From the NCBI GenBank assembly GCA_964573775.1, contig CAZNKU010000002.1, forward strand, positions 26,967-90,966: a stretch of DNA of 64,000 bases, written 5' to 3'. A program made the translations under genes and the position numbers. Shown here one piece after another: positions 35,983-43,946 of the stretch; position 1 is the stretch's first letter, and every line of letters starts with the position of its first letter. The DNA comes from CAZNKU01 sp964573775. GTDB lineage: Bacteria > Bacillota > Clostridia > Monoglobales > Firm-18. The notes beneath the pieces were generated by a model that was not told where the DNA came from, did not search any database, and worked only from the letters and a program-made list of their open reading frames with translations.

Positions 35983-36041
35983 GCGGTTCGTTATAGGGAT
36001 AAATAGGTTTTTTTGGACGACTTATCCATAAGCCGAACCGC
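35983..36041. other. Long imperfect hairpin after mecA
   Basis: GCGGTTCG (35983-35990) pairs with CGAACCGC (36034-36041), continued inward by TTAT/ATAA and GGATAA/TTATCC. The 19-base loop contains seven Ts. It is not followed by a T-run and a second hairpin just downstream looks like the real terminator, so its role is unclear. Confidence 0.55.
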
Positions 36042-36048
36042 ATAAAGA

Positions 36049-36086
36049 CTGAGAATTTTGCACAGCAGAATTTCTCGGTTTTTTGT
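36049..36086 (+). terminator. Terminator of mecA
   Basis: CTGAGAATTTTG pairs imperfectly with AGAATTTCTCGG and is followed by TTTTTTGTTTTT. Confidence 0.75.
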
Positions 36087-36133
36087 TTTTGAAATGTGCT
36101 TTTGGGTATTTTTTGCATATATATAAAAAAGTC

Positions 36134-36162
36134 TTGAAAAATGTGCAAAATTTATGTATAAT
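36134..36162 (+). promoter_or_regulatory. Promoter for darA-holB-ricT
   Basis: TTGAAA (36134-36139), 17 bases, TATAAT (36157-36162). Confidence 0.8.
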
Positions 36163-36211
36163 ATATGTGCAAAGGGATTTTGTATTATTTTTTGAAGGGA
36201 TTGGTGATTTT

Positions 36212-36532
36212 ATGAAGCTTATTATTGCTATCGTAGGAGATGAAGACAGCGCAAGGCTAACAGATAAATTAAGCAAAAATGCGATTCCTGTAACAAAATT
36301 GGCATCAACAGGCGGTTTTTTGCGTGCAGGTAATGTTACGCTTATGATTGGTACTGATAATGATAAGGTAGAGGAAGTAATAGAAATCATCAAGTCAGTT
36401 TGTAAGTCACGTAAGGAAATTATTGCACCTACTTCTGTAAGTATGGCAGCAGCAATTACATGGCCTATTGAAGTTACAGTGGGCGGTGCGACATTGTTTG
36501 TTCTTGATATTGACAGGTTTGAAAAGATATGA
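36212..36532 (+). CDS. darA: PII-like cyclic-di-AMP receptor DarA/PstA
   Basis: 106 residues. KLIIAIVGDEDSARLTDKL, then VTKLASTGGFLRAGNVTLMIG with the long loop that closes on c-di-AMP, and the C-terminal strand GGATLFVLDIDRFEKI are characteristic. It binds cyclic di-AMP as a trimer; its downstream effector is not settled. The order darA-holB-ricT repeats that of Bacillus (there with yaaR between). Start 36212 follows GGTGA; the longer frame from 36083 runs through the promoter and is not real. Confidence 0.92.
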   Translation: MKLIIAIVGDEDSARLTDKLSKNAIPVTKLASTGGFLRAGNVTLMIGTDNDKVEEVIEIIKSVCKSRKEIIAPTSVSMAAAITWPIEVTVGGATLFVLDIDRFEKI

Positions 36533-37428
36533 TGTTTGAAAATGTTATTGGGCACGAAAATGTCATACAAAGACTTGAAAGTTCAATAGCGACCGATAAA
36601 ATTTCACATGCTTATATTTTTGCCGGCAAACGGGGAGTTGGTAAAAAAACAGTAGCAAATGCCTTTGCCGACATTCTTACCGGCGGAAGTTTTGCCGACA
36701 TCGTTACTGTTACCAATGAATATTACGGTGTGGATTCAAAATCGGATATTGTTTCGGTTGATACAATCCGTGCGGCATCTGCTGATATGTATATGAAGCC
36801 TTATCTTGCAGACAGGCGTATATTTATAATACCGAATGCTGAAAAAATGAATGCGCAGGCACAGAATGCTCTTCTTAAAATTTTTGAAGAACCGCCGTCA
36901 TATTGTGTAATAATTCTCATAACACAGAATGACAATATGCTGTTGCAGACTATCCGTTCCCGTGCAATTACGGTTCGCTTCGGTCCGCTTAGCGACAGTC
37001 AGGTAAGGGATTATGCCCACAGTAAGGGTATAAATGTATCCGATATTGTCATCAGGCTGGCATTTGGGAGTATTGGTATGATACAGGAGCTGTCTGAAAA
37101 TGAGGAGCTGGACGGAATGCTTGGAGCTTTTGTGGGTTTGTTCTCAAAAATCGGAAGCGGTACAGCCGAATGCACATATACACTTATAGATTATCTTCAG
37201 AAGGAGAAGAAAAACAGCGAGGTTCTGTTTGATATTATGCTTATCATGTTGCGTGATACTATGCTTGGTAAAAATTCAGAACTTACAATTAAAGGACTTA
37301 ACAGCAGAAAAGCTGTCCGTATAATAGAATTGGTCGAAAATACAAGAAATTCCTTTTCATTTAATGCTGATTATAATATGGCAGTAAGTGAAATGTTGTT
37401 GAATATAATGGGGGAAACTAATGATTGA
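36529..37428 (+). CDS. holB: DNA polymerase III subunit delta'
   Basis: 299 residues. AAA+ clamp-loader subunit: VIGHENVIQRLESSI, HAYIFAGKRGVGKKTVANAF (Walker-A-like), IIPNAEKMNAQAQNALLKIFEEPP and LQTIRSRAITVRF. It opens the sliding clamp together with tau and delta subunits. The four-cysteine zinc module usually placed after the first helices is missing; that region reads ILTGGSFADIVTV. It overlaps darA by four bases and ricT by eight. Confidence 0.92.
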   Translation: MMFENVIGHENVIQRLESSIATDKISHAYIFAGKRGVGKKTVANAFADILTGGSFADIVTVTNEYYGVDSKSDIVSVDTIRAASADMYMKPYLADRRIFIIPNAEKMNAQAQNALLKIFEEPPSYCVIILITQNDNMLLQTIRSRAITVRFGPLSDSQVRDYAHSKGINVSDIVIRLAFGSIGMIQELSENEELDGMLGAFVGLFSKIGSGTAECTYTLIDYLQKEKKNSEVLFDIMLIMLRDTMLGKNSELTIKGLNSRKAVRIIELVENTRNSFSFNADYNMAVSEMLLNIMGETND

Positions 37429-38287
37429 AGTTGTAGGAGTTCGTTTTAAAACTGCGGGAAAAATTTATTATTTTTCACCTAAAGGAATTGAATTTTCCAG
37501 AGGTGATTATGCCGTTGTTGAAACTGTACGCGGCACGGAAATTGGCGAGGTAATGCTTACAAATCGTCAGATTCCGGAAGAAAATATTGTTTCACCGCTA
37601 AAGCCTGTTCTTAGAAAGGCAACAAACGAAGATATTAAAAAAATTGATAAAATAAAAGAAAAAGAAAAAAAGGCTTTTGAAATTTGTGTAGAAAAGATTA
37701 ATCAGCATAATCTGGATATGCACCTTGTTGATGTTGAATATACTTTTGATGAAAACAAAATTTTGTTTTATTTTACTGCAGAAGGCAGAGTAGACTTCCG
37801 TGAACTTGTAAAGTCACTTGCATCTGTATTTAAAACAAGAATTGAACTTCGTCAGATAGGTGTTCGCGATGAGGCTAAAATGCTTGGTGGCATAGGTGTA
37901 TGTGGCAGACCTATTTGCTGTAATTCATTTTTGGGAGATTTTCAGCCGGTGTCAATTAAAATGGCTAAGGAACAGAATCTTTCACTTAATCCCACAAAAA
38001 TTTCAGGCACCTGCGGAAGGTTGATGTGTTGTCTTAAGTACGAGCAGTCAACCTACGAGGAAATGCTTAAATTCGTTCCCCGTGTAGATGCGGTGGTAGA
38101 AACAAAGGACGGTAAAGGTACTGTTATTGAAAATAATGTTCTTGCAGGGCTTGTAAAGGTCAGAATAGACCGTGGTGATGATTCAATAATCAATGTCTAT
38201 GATGCAAAGGATGTGGTTGTCATAAAGGCGGCTTCCGTAAAACTTACAGCCGAGGAACTTAAAGAGCTTAAAAAGCTTGAGGAATAG
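37421..38287 (+). CDS. ricT: PSP1-domain protein RicT (YaaT)
   Basis: 288 residues. The central cysteine-rich block GGIGVCGRPICCNSFL and CGRLMCCLKYEQ supplies the Fe-S-binding cysteines of RicT. The N-terminal VVGVRFKTAGKIYYFSP and RGTEIGEV are typical of the PSP1 family. In Bacillus RicT works with RicA and RicF in mRNA processing by RNase Y and in sporulation. Its position after holB is conserved. Confidence 0.93.
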   Translation: MIEVVGVRFKTAGKIYYFSPKGIEFSRGDYAVVETVRGTEIGEVMLTNRQIPEENIVSPLKPVLRKATNEDIKKIDKIKEKEKKAFEICVEKINQHNLDMHLVDVEYTFDENKILFYFTAEGRVDFRELVKSLASVFKTRIELRQIGVRDEAKMLGGIGVCGRPICCNSFLGDFQPVSIKMAKEQNLSLNPTKISGTCGRLMCCLKYEQSTYEEMLKFVPRVDAVVETKDGKGTVIENNVLAGLVKVRIDRGDDSIINVYDAKDVVVIKAASVKLTAEELKELKKLEE

Positions 38288-38348
38288 TTATTAATTTTCG
38301 GTAACGAAAAGTAATATATATAAAAATTAACCAAGGAGGTGTACTATA

Positions 38349-38519
38349 ATGGCTTACAAGATTACAGATGAATGTATTTCATGCGGTGCTTGCGCAGCAG
38401 TATGTCCTGCAGAATGTATTTCAGAAGGTGACGACAAGTATGTTATCGATGCTGATAAGTGCTTGGAATGCGGTGCATGTGCAGGTGAATGTCCGGTAGG
38501 AGCTCCTGTAGCTGAATAA
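38349..38519 (+). CDS. 2[4Fe-4S] ferredoxin
   Basis: 56 residues, clostridial type. First motif C9-x2-C12-x2-C15-x3-C19-P, second motif C38-x2-C41-x2-C44-x3-C48-P, which bind two [4Fe-4S] clusters; Cys23 is extra. Soluble one-electron carrier for anaerobic metabolism. AAGGAGGTG at 38333-38341 gives a strong start. It is monocistronic, with its own terminator. A tiny TTTTCG/CGAAAA hairpin stands in the leader (about 38296-38311). Confidence 0.97.
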   Translation: MAYKITDECISCGACAAVCPAECISEGDDKYVIDADKCLECGACAGECPVGAPVAE

Positions 38520-38527
38520 TTTAAATG

Positions 38528-38555
38528 AAAACTGCTCATTTGAGCAGTTTTTGTT
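38528..38555 (+). terminator. Ferredoxin terminator
   Basis: AAAACTGCTCA pairs with TGAGCAGTTTT, followed by TTGTTTTCC. Confidence 0.88.
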
Positions 38556-38611
38556 TTCCTTGACTTTTTTTAATTTTTATGTTAAATTTAATTCATATTA
38601 AATATACTGCC

Positions 38612-38680
38612 ACCGGGTAGTGAATGCAAAGCATTCGTTTTCACATCGTTAGGTCTTTGAAGATGTGAATTCGGATGTTA
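38612..38680 (+). promoter_or_regulatory. Structured leader before pnuC
   Basis: GAATGC/GCATTC (38622-38636) and TTCACATC/GATGTGAA (about 38639-38669) form two hairpins between an AT-rich region and the TTGGAGG site at 38686-38692. PnuC genes are often controlled by RNA elements, but I do not recognise a known class here. Confidence 0.4.
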
Positions 38681-38697
38681 TTTTTTTGGAGGTATGT

Positions 38698-39389
38698 ATG
38701 AATTTGTCAAATCCGTTTAAAAAGCTTACCCATTTTGAATTGGGTTTGTGGTTTACATCTGTTATTGTAACAGCTATATCCTTTTTGGTGTCGGGAGGTG
38801 GAGATATTTTAACACTTATAGCATCACTTATCGGTGTTACCGCACTTATTTTTCTGGCAAAGGGTTATGTTATAGGTCAGGTGCTCTGTATTATATTTGC
38901 AATTTTTACGGTATTATATCATTTTATTTTAAATATTACGGAGAAATGCTCACGTATTTGTGTATGACCACGCCCGTTGCATTTGCATCTTTAATATCGT
39001 GGATAAGACATCCTTATAAGGATTCCGAAGAGGTAGAAGTCAGCAGGGTAACTAAAAAACACAAAGTTTTACTTGTGGTTTACACAATACTTGTAACGGT
39101 AATATTTTACTCTATACTTTCGGCACTTGATAATGCCAATTTACTTTTCAGCGTAATTTCTGTCAGCACAAGTTTTGTGGCATCTTATCTTACATACTTA
39201 AGAAGTCCATACTACGCACTTGGTTATGCAGCAAACGATGTTGTACTTATAATACTTTGGGTGCTGGCATCTATTGAGGATATCAGCTATATGCCGATGA
39301 TAATGTGTTTTGTAATGTTTTTGTTAAATGATATTTATGGCTTTTATAACTGGAAGCGTATGCAAAGTTGTCAGTCGGCTGACATATAA
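38698..39389 (+). pseudogene. pnuC: Frameshifted PnuC-type nicotinamide/vitamin transporter
   Basis: Two frames overlap at 38900-38967 and together give one PnuC protein. Frame 1 reads MNLSNPFKKLTHFELGLWF through GQVLCIIFAIF, and frame 2 continues YGIISFYFKYYGEMLTYLC through DIYGFYNWKRMQ. The shift is in the T5 run at 38903-38907; one more T restores a frame of about 230 codons, the usual family size. Several membrane segments and the C-terminal NDIYGFYNWKR are typical. It may be a recent pseudogene, a phase-variable homopolymer or a sequencing error. Start at 38698 follows TTGGAGG. Confidence 0.8.
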
Positions 39390-39390
39390 A

Positions 39391-39423
39391 AACGGCAGAG
39401 AATGCAATTCATTCTCTGCCGTT
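39391..39423. terminator. Terminator after pnuC
   Basis: Perfect 14-bp stem: AACGGCAGAGAATG with its complement, loop CAATT, then AATTTTC. It lies between convergent genes. Confidence 0.82.
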
Positions 39424-39425
39424 AA

Positions 39426-39468
39426 TTTTCTATAATACACAAAAGTGTACCTTAACCCTACAAGATTG
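39426..39468 (-). repeat. Fragment of interspersed hairpin-rich repeat, copy C
   Basis: Read on the minus strand, 39468 to 39426 matches the central block of copies A and B: CAATCTTG, then AAGGTACACTTTTGTGT and ATAGAAAA. The outer arms are missing; the block is joined directly to the pnuC terminator. Confidence 0.65.
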
Positions 39469-39471
39469 TTT

Positions 39472-40122
39472 TTATTTTGCTACATTTTCAAAGGGGGTTT
39501 TGCTGAATATTTCTTTTGTAATACCGTTATCCAGTACCAAATATCTTTCGGTAACTTCAACTGTTTTGTTGTAAGAATCCGGTTTGGATACGTATCTTAC
39601 AATTATAATATTATCCACTCTGGTATATGTTCCGCTGTATACTATCTTTCCTTCCGAATTTTCTGAATCCACAGTACCGTCATCCATAAACCACAGGCGT
39701 TCAACAACTTTTCCGTCTTCTTCATACGCGAAGGCACAGTTCCAAAGTTTTTCGTTACTGGTTTTTCCTTTGTAGACCTTATCTTTTCTGTAAATAAAAT
39801 CGTCAGATGTCTGAACAAATGTATACGCATCACTGCTTTCGTAGGTAAGGGTTATTTCATTATTGTTTTGCGACCATGTACCTTTGCTTACATCTGCAGT
39901 GCTTTCATCAGTCTGAACTGTGTATGAAAATGTATTATCTTTGTTGAATTGCAGACGCTTATCGGTAGCTTGCTGATAGTAGTATATACCCTCACCGCTG
40001 TATACTTTATTGTTTATGTTACGATAAATTTTTACACCTGCTATTACTGCTATAATTATTACAATTGCAATAATTCCCAAAAAGATTTTTTTGTTTTTCT
40101 TATTTATAAATTTAGATGCCAA
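39472..40122 (-). CDS. Membrane-anchored extracytoplasmic protein, unknown function
   Basis: 216 residues. A lysine-rich start (ASKFINKKNKK) precedes one membrane helix (about 13-32, IFLGIIAIVIIIAVIAGV), and the rest is outside. That part has alternating short strands such as LQFNKDNTFSYTVQ and KGTWSQNNNEITLTY, then VYSGTYTRVDNIIIVRY, suggesting a small beta-barrel of the lipocalin-like type seen in many Firmicutes surface proteins. I do not recognise a named family and no catalytic residues are evident. Confidence 0.65.
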   Translation of the reverse strand: MASKFINKKNKKIFLGIIAIVIIIAVIAGVKIYRNINNKVYSGEGIYYYQQATDKRLQFNKDNTFSYTVQTDESTADVSKGTWSQNNNEITLTYESSDAYTFVQTSDDFIYRKDKVYKGKTSNEKLWNCAFAYEEDGKVVERLWFMDDGTVDSENSEGKIVYSGTYTRVDNIIIVRYVSKPDSYNKTVEVTERYLVLDNGITKEIFSKTPFENVAK

Positions 40123-40182
40123 TTTTCCTCATTCCTTTCATTGCAATTATACATTGTTTGCAGGAGATTGTCAATAAAATTA

Positions 40183-40872
40183 CTATTTTTTACTTGCATG
40201 ATAGTCTTTCGTGTTGCAAAGAATATCTGCAAGCATTGCGCGTGTTATTTTGATGTACGGTCGAAAACTGCCGTCTTCGTAACCTTTCATCAACCCGTAG
40301 TCAGAAGCATTTTTTACGGCTGTAACCGCATATTTTGGTATAAGGTAGCTGTCGGAATATTCGGTAGCGGAAAAGGTGTTGTCAAGACCTAACATATTAT
40401 TTAAAATTATGGCACACTCAAGTCTGGATATTTTTTCATCATAATTAAAGTATAGCTTATCTTTTTCTATATTCCCATTTATAATACCATGTTCATACAT
40501 GGCACAAACCGTAGGGAGTTGCCATTGCGGTATAGAAGATGTGTCTGCAAAAGGCAGGTTAATGGTTTTGGAGGAGCTCTTTTTTAAAATTGTATTAAGA
40601 TACAGCAAAAACTCTCCTCTTGTTATATGTTCATCCGGCAAAAAGTAATTTGTTTCACCTATTTTTATTCCTTTGAAAATACCTTCGTTATACAGCCTTT
40701 CGGCGGCATAATTACACCAATGTGCATTTGTGTCAGCGTAGATTTGTTCTGCTTTGTCAGTTTCTTTAAATGCAGGTTTTACAAAAAAACCATCATAGGT
40801 TAATTTAAAAGCATTTACATTTGATGTAACAAATGTAAACAAAAACAATAATACTGATATTTTTCTTTTCAT
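40183..40872 (-). CDS. Secreted protein with three S-layer homology domains
   Basis: 229 residues. Signal peptide (about 1-21), then three SLH modules. NYFLPDEHITRGEFLLYLNTIL, YFNYDEKISRLECAIILNNML and GSFRPYIKITRAMLADILCN are the conserved second halves of each, with the ITR/ISR motif that binds pyruvylated secondary cell-wall polymer. No other domain is present. Pyruvylated polymer is what the pyruvyl transferase at 2599 could supply, though the genes are 37 kb apart. GGAGG lies just upstream of the start. Confidence 0.88.
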   Translation of the reverse strand: MKRKISVLLFLFTFVTSNVNAFKLTYDGFFVKPAFKETDKAEQIYADTNAHWCNYAAERLYNEGIFKGIKIGETNYFLPDEHITRGEFLLYLNTILKKSSSKTINLPFADTSSIPQWQLPTVCAMYEHGIINGNIEKDKLYFNYDEKISRLECAIILNNMLGLDNTFSATEYSDSYLIPKYAVTAVKNASDYGLMKGYEDGSFRPYIKITRAMLADILCNTKDYHASKK

Positions 40873-40951
40873 CCCAAATCCTCCTTTTATTAGTATTTTT
40901 ATCTTTGGCTAATATGTTATGCTGAAAAAATATTACAGTTTGTACAATTAA

Positions 40952-40980
40952 TTCATAATAATTTTTTGTAAAAATATAAT
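40952..40980 (+). promoter_or_regulatory. Possible promoter for the 40998 gene
   Basis: TATAAT (40975-40980) with a weak -35 TTCATA (40952-40957) at 17 bases. Confidence 0.4.
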
Positions 40981-40997
40981 TAAACTGAGGTGATTCA

Positions 40998-42143
40998 ATG
41001 AACTGTTTTGTAAAGGAAAGTTACGGTGTTATATGGCATTTTTATCATAATGCTCACGGGATATGCTATTGTAAAATGACGGATGAAAATATTACGGAAT
41101 ACAATGTTCTTCTGGCAGACGGACAGGAGGATTTTGATGTTTTGGTGGATGATTCCAACTGTATACATATGGTGTATCAAAACAGAGAGGGTGATATATT
41201 GTATGCAAATCACTTTAACGGACAGTGGCGCAAAACCACCTTGTTGGAAAGTAAAAGCCGTGAATATTATCCCAAAAATTTTACATTAAAAAGAATTAAT
41301 AATTGGCTTAATTTACTTTACTGTATTGAATATAACGGAAGAAAAATGCTTACTCATCAGATTATTGACAGTACACGGGGTACACCTGAGGTTATAGACT
41401 GTATAAAGGATGATTTTTGCAGCGTACAGGATTCGTCAGGAAATATAATATTGCTCTATTACAGCGAAACACATAAATCATACGGAATACGCAGGTTTGT
41501 GTGGAGTAAGAAGGAATGGGATGATTTCAGTGCTATGTCTGCACTTGAAAGTTGCAATAATATATTTTTGTTTTCTGATGCACAGGATTGTCTGCATATA
41601 TTGTATGACAAAAATTACAGCATCTATGAATTTTTCGACGGTGTTGAAAATATGATTGGTACCGGACAAAGACCATTGATGTTTTATCAAAAAGAAAATG
41701 TTATTATGTGGGAGGGAGTTTCTGATAACAAAATTTACATAAAAAAAGAATCTGACAGCGCACCTACAGTTATAATGTCCGGCAGTTTTTCAAAGCCTGT
41801 GCGTTTTGGACTAAGGTATACAACTTATGAGGACGGAATTATTGCGGATAGCTGTTCGGGTAATATAATAAACAGCAGCATAAGGATGTACGGTATAAAC
41901 AATTTTTTCTTAATTTCCCCCACATCACCAATAAATATGAATATAAGCAATAATGACGCAGATGATGTTGCATACAGGGAAATGCAAAAATTAAAGATAA
42001 AAATAAACAGGTTGAGTGATATGGTGGAAAAAATGCAGATTCAGTTGGATGAATATGATATAAAAAAAACAGACCGCCGTTTAAAAGAATTGGAAACGGC
42101 GGTCAATAAAACCAATAAAAATAAACTTTTTGGTCTGTTTTAA
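40998..42143 (+). CDS. Uncharacterised repeat protein with C-terminal coiled coil
   Basis: 381 residues, no signal peptide. About 300 residues of short blade-like repeats, for example IWHFYHNAHGICYCK, IHMVYQNREGDILYAN and LHILYDKNYSIYEFFDG, suggest a beta-propeller. Residues about 325-372 form a coiled coil (KLKIKINRLSDMVEKMQIQL). I do not recognise the family. GAGGTGA gives a good start. The 3' end converges on potD with a four-base overlap, and its last codons hold the potABCD terminator hairpin at 42072-42104. Confidence 0.65.
   Translation: MNCFVKESYGVIWHFYHNAHGICYCKMTDENITEYNVLLADGQEDFDVLVDDSNCIHMVYQNREGDILYANHFNGQWRKTTLLESKSREYYPKNFTLKRINNWLNLLYCIEYNGRKMLTHQIIDSTRGTPEVIDCIKDDFCSVQDSSGNIILLYYSETHKSYGIRRFVWSKKEWDDFSAMSALESCNNIFLFSDAQDCLHILYDKNYSIYEFFDGVENMIGTGQRPLMFYQKENVIMWEGVSDNKIYIKKESDSAPTVIMSGSFSKPVRFGLRYTTYEDGIIADSCSGNIINSSIRMYGINNFFLISPTSPINMNISNNDADDVAYREMQKLKIKINRLSDMVEKMQIQLDEYDIKKTDRRLKELETAVNKTNKNKLFGLF
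42061..42104 (-). terminator. potABCD terminator inside the convergent coding region
   Basis: GACCGCCGTTT (42072-42082) pairs with AAACGGCGGTC (42094-42104). On the minus strand the hairpin is followed by CTGTTTTTTTTAT, a good U-run, while on the plus strand it is not. It lies 36 bases past the potD stop and inside codons of the convergent gene. Confidence 0.85.
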
Positions 42144-43186
42144 TTGCTCAGCTGAACACTAAGCCAAATATCTGAATATTTTTCGGTTACGCTTGCTGAA
42201 TATGTGTAGGTTTCGCAGTTTGCAAGGGTTTCTGCAGACGGATAATACACCTCCGTATCGGATTCCTCTTCGGGTTTAGTACCCAAAACAGGAGATACAT
42301 AACCGGTTTCAATCATGTTTTTCTGTGCAATATCCTGACTGCACACAAAGTCAATAAATTTCATTGCAAGCTCTTTTTGCTTACCTGTTTTTAAAACAAC
42401 GAATCCGTCAACCCATTTGTTACTGCCTTCTTTGGGAACAGCATAGCTTAGCTCATCGTTTTCGTCAAGAGAAAGTGCGTATGCTGCCTCACCGGAATAA
42501 GCAAGTGTAAGTAAGCCTTCTCCTGCAACCATTTTATCTACCATTTCATCGGTAATATATGCCTGAACAAGAGGTTTTTGTTTTATAAGAAGGTCCTTAG
42601 CCTGATCCAGCTCGGCTTCATCAGTAGAATTTACACTGTAACCAAGGTGTATAAGTGCAACTCCAAGAGCGTCGCGTACACTGTCAAGCATAAATATCTG
42701 ACCTTTGTATTTTGCGTCAAATAGCATAGAGTATGTGACATCCTCTTCCTCAACACCTGTCTTTGCTTTGTTGTATAAGATACCGACAGTGCCTACCATA
42801 TAAGGAATGCTGTACTGGTTGCCGGGATCGTAGACAGGGTTAAGGTATTGCTCGTCCAGATTCGAAATATTTGGCATAATTGATTTATCAAGCTTTTCTG
42901 CTCTGCCTTCCTGAATAAGTCTGTCTATATAATAGTCGGACGGAACAACAATATCATAGGTGTATGTGTTGTTTGCAATCTGTACATACATACTTTCATT
43001 GCTGTCAAATTCATCATATACAACCTTACAGTTATAAAGCTCTTCAAATTCCTCTATTACTGCAGGGTCAATATATTTGCCGGCGTTGTATATTTTAAGA
43101 ACCGGGCGATTGTCTCCGCAGGAAGAAAAAAGCAGTGCAGTAAAACAAATCAGTAATATTAAACTAATTTTTTTCAATTTCCACAT
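42140..43186 (-). CDS. potD: Spermidine/putrescine-binding lipoprotein PotD
   Basis: 348 residues. Lipoprotein signal ending in LLFSSC (Cys near residue 22), then a bacterial solute-binding fold. LKIYNAGKYIDPAVIEEFEE, YDIVVPSDYYIDRLIQEG, the hinge region NQYSIPYMVGTVGILYNKAK and the C-terminal KWVDGFVVLKTGKQKELAMKFIDF match PotD/PotF proteins. It captures polyamines outside the membrane for PotABC. It overlaps potC by 23 bases and is the last gene of the operon. Confidence 0.95.
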   Translation of the reverse strand: MWKLKKISLILLICFTALLFSSCGDNRPVLKIYNAGKYIDPAVIEEFEELYNCKVVYDEFDSNESMYVQIANNTYTYDIVVPSDYYIDRLIQEGRAEKLDKSIMPNISNLDEQYLNPVYDPGNQYSIPYMVGTVGILYNKAKTGVEEEDVTYSMLFDAKYKGQIFMLDSVRDALGVALIHLGYSVNSTDEAELDQAKDLLIKQKPLVQAYITDEMVDKMVAGEGLLTLAYSGEAAYALSLDENDELSYAVPKEGSNKWVDGFVVLKTGKQKELAMKFIDFVCSQDIAQKNMIETGYVSPVLGTKPEEESDTEVYYPSAETLANCETYTYSASVTEKYSDIWLSVQLSN

Positions 43187-43946
43187 CTCCTTTACCTGAT
43201 CTTCTGTTAATAATAAGGAGAAGTACCATTACCGCTACAAACAACAGTGTTGAAAGGGCGTTAATGCTTGGAACAACACCTCTTTTTGCCATATTGTATA
43301 CATGTACCGACAATGTATTTACACCTGGACCTTTGGCAAACAGACTTATTACAAAGTCGTCTATTGAAAGGGTTATTGAAAGTAGGAAGCCTGATATTAT
43401 TCCGGGCATAATTTCCGGCAATATTATGCGGAAAAATGTGTATGTTCCGCTTGCTCCCAAATCCTGAGCCGCTTCAAATAAATGTTCGTTCATCTGCTTT
43501 AATTTTGGTAAAATCGAAAGTATAACATACGGTATGTTGAAGGATATGTGTGCAATCAGCAAGGTCCAGAAGCCCTTTTGTATGTTAAGTGTAAGAAAAA
43601 GCATAAGCAGTGAAACACCTGTTACAATATCAGGATTCATAACAGGAAGATATGAAATACCTGACAAAATTGCACGTGGTTTTTTCTTCATATAATGCAT
43701 ACCGAATGCTGTGACTGTTCCAACTATTGTAGCAATAACCGCAGAAAGTAAGGCAATAAGTATGGTGGTTTTAAGTGCATCCATAGTTTCTGCATCTCTG
43801 AAAAGCTCACCGTACCACTTCAGTGTGAAGCCGCCCCATTTGCCTCTTGAACGTGAATCGTTAAACGAATACAGCATAAGAATAAAAATAGGGGCATATA
43901 AAAATATAAATACAAGACCTACATATATTTTTTTTGCAAACCTCAT
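43164..43946 (-). CDS. potC: Spermidine/putrescine ABC transporter permease PotC
   Basis: 260 residues, six membrane segments. The EAA-loop region reads EAAQDLGASGTYTFFRIILPEIMPG (in two parts: EAAQDLGAS and RIILPEIMPG), which docks with PotA. N-terminal YVGLVFIFLYAPIFILMLYSFNDS is typical of PotC. Overlaps potB by four bases. Confidence 0.95.
   Translation of the reverse strand: MRFAKKIYVGLVFIFLYAPIFILMLYSFNDSRSRGKWGGFTLKWYGELFRDAETMDALKTTILIALLSAVIATIVGTVTAFGMHYMKKKPRAILSGISYLPVMNPDIVTGVSLLMLFLTLNIQKGFWTLLIAHISFNIPYVILSILPKLKQMNEHLFEAAQDLGASGTYTFFRIILPEIMPGIISGFLLSITLSIDDFVISLFAKGPGVNTLSVHVYNMAKRGVVPSINALSTLLFVAVMVLLLIINRRSGKGDVEIEKN

Noticed and set aside
38612..38680. Thiamine or riboflavin riboswitch before pnuC
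   Set aside because: The conserved blocks of those aptamers (for example CTGAGA or GGGGTGAAATTCC patterns) are absent.
38748..39389. A separate membrane-protein gene overlapping the one starting at 38698
   Set aside because: Both frames are parts of one PnuC protein, joined by a single-base shift in a T run.
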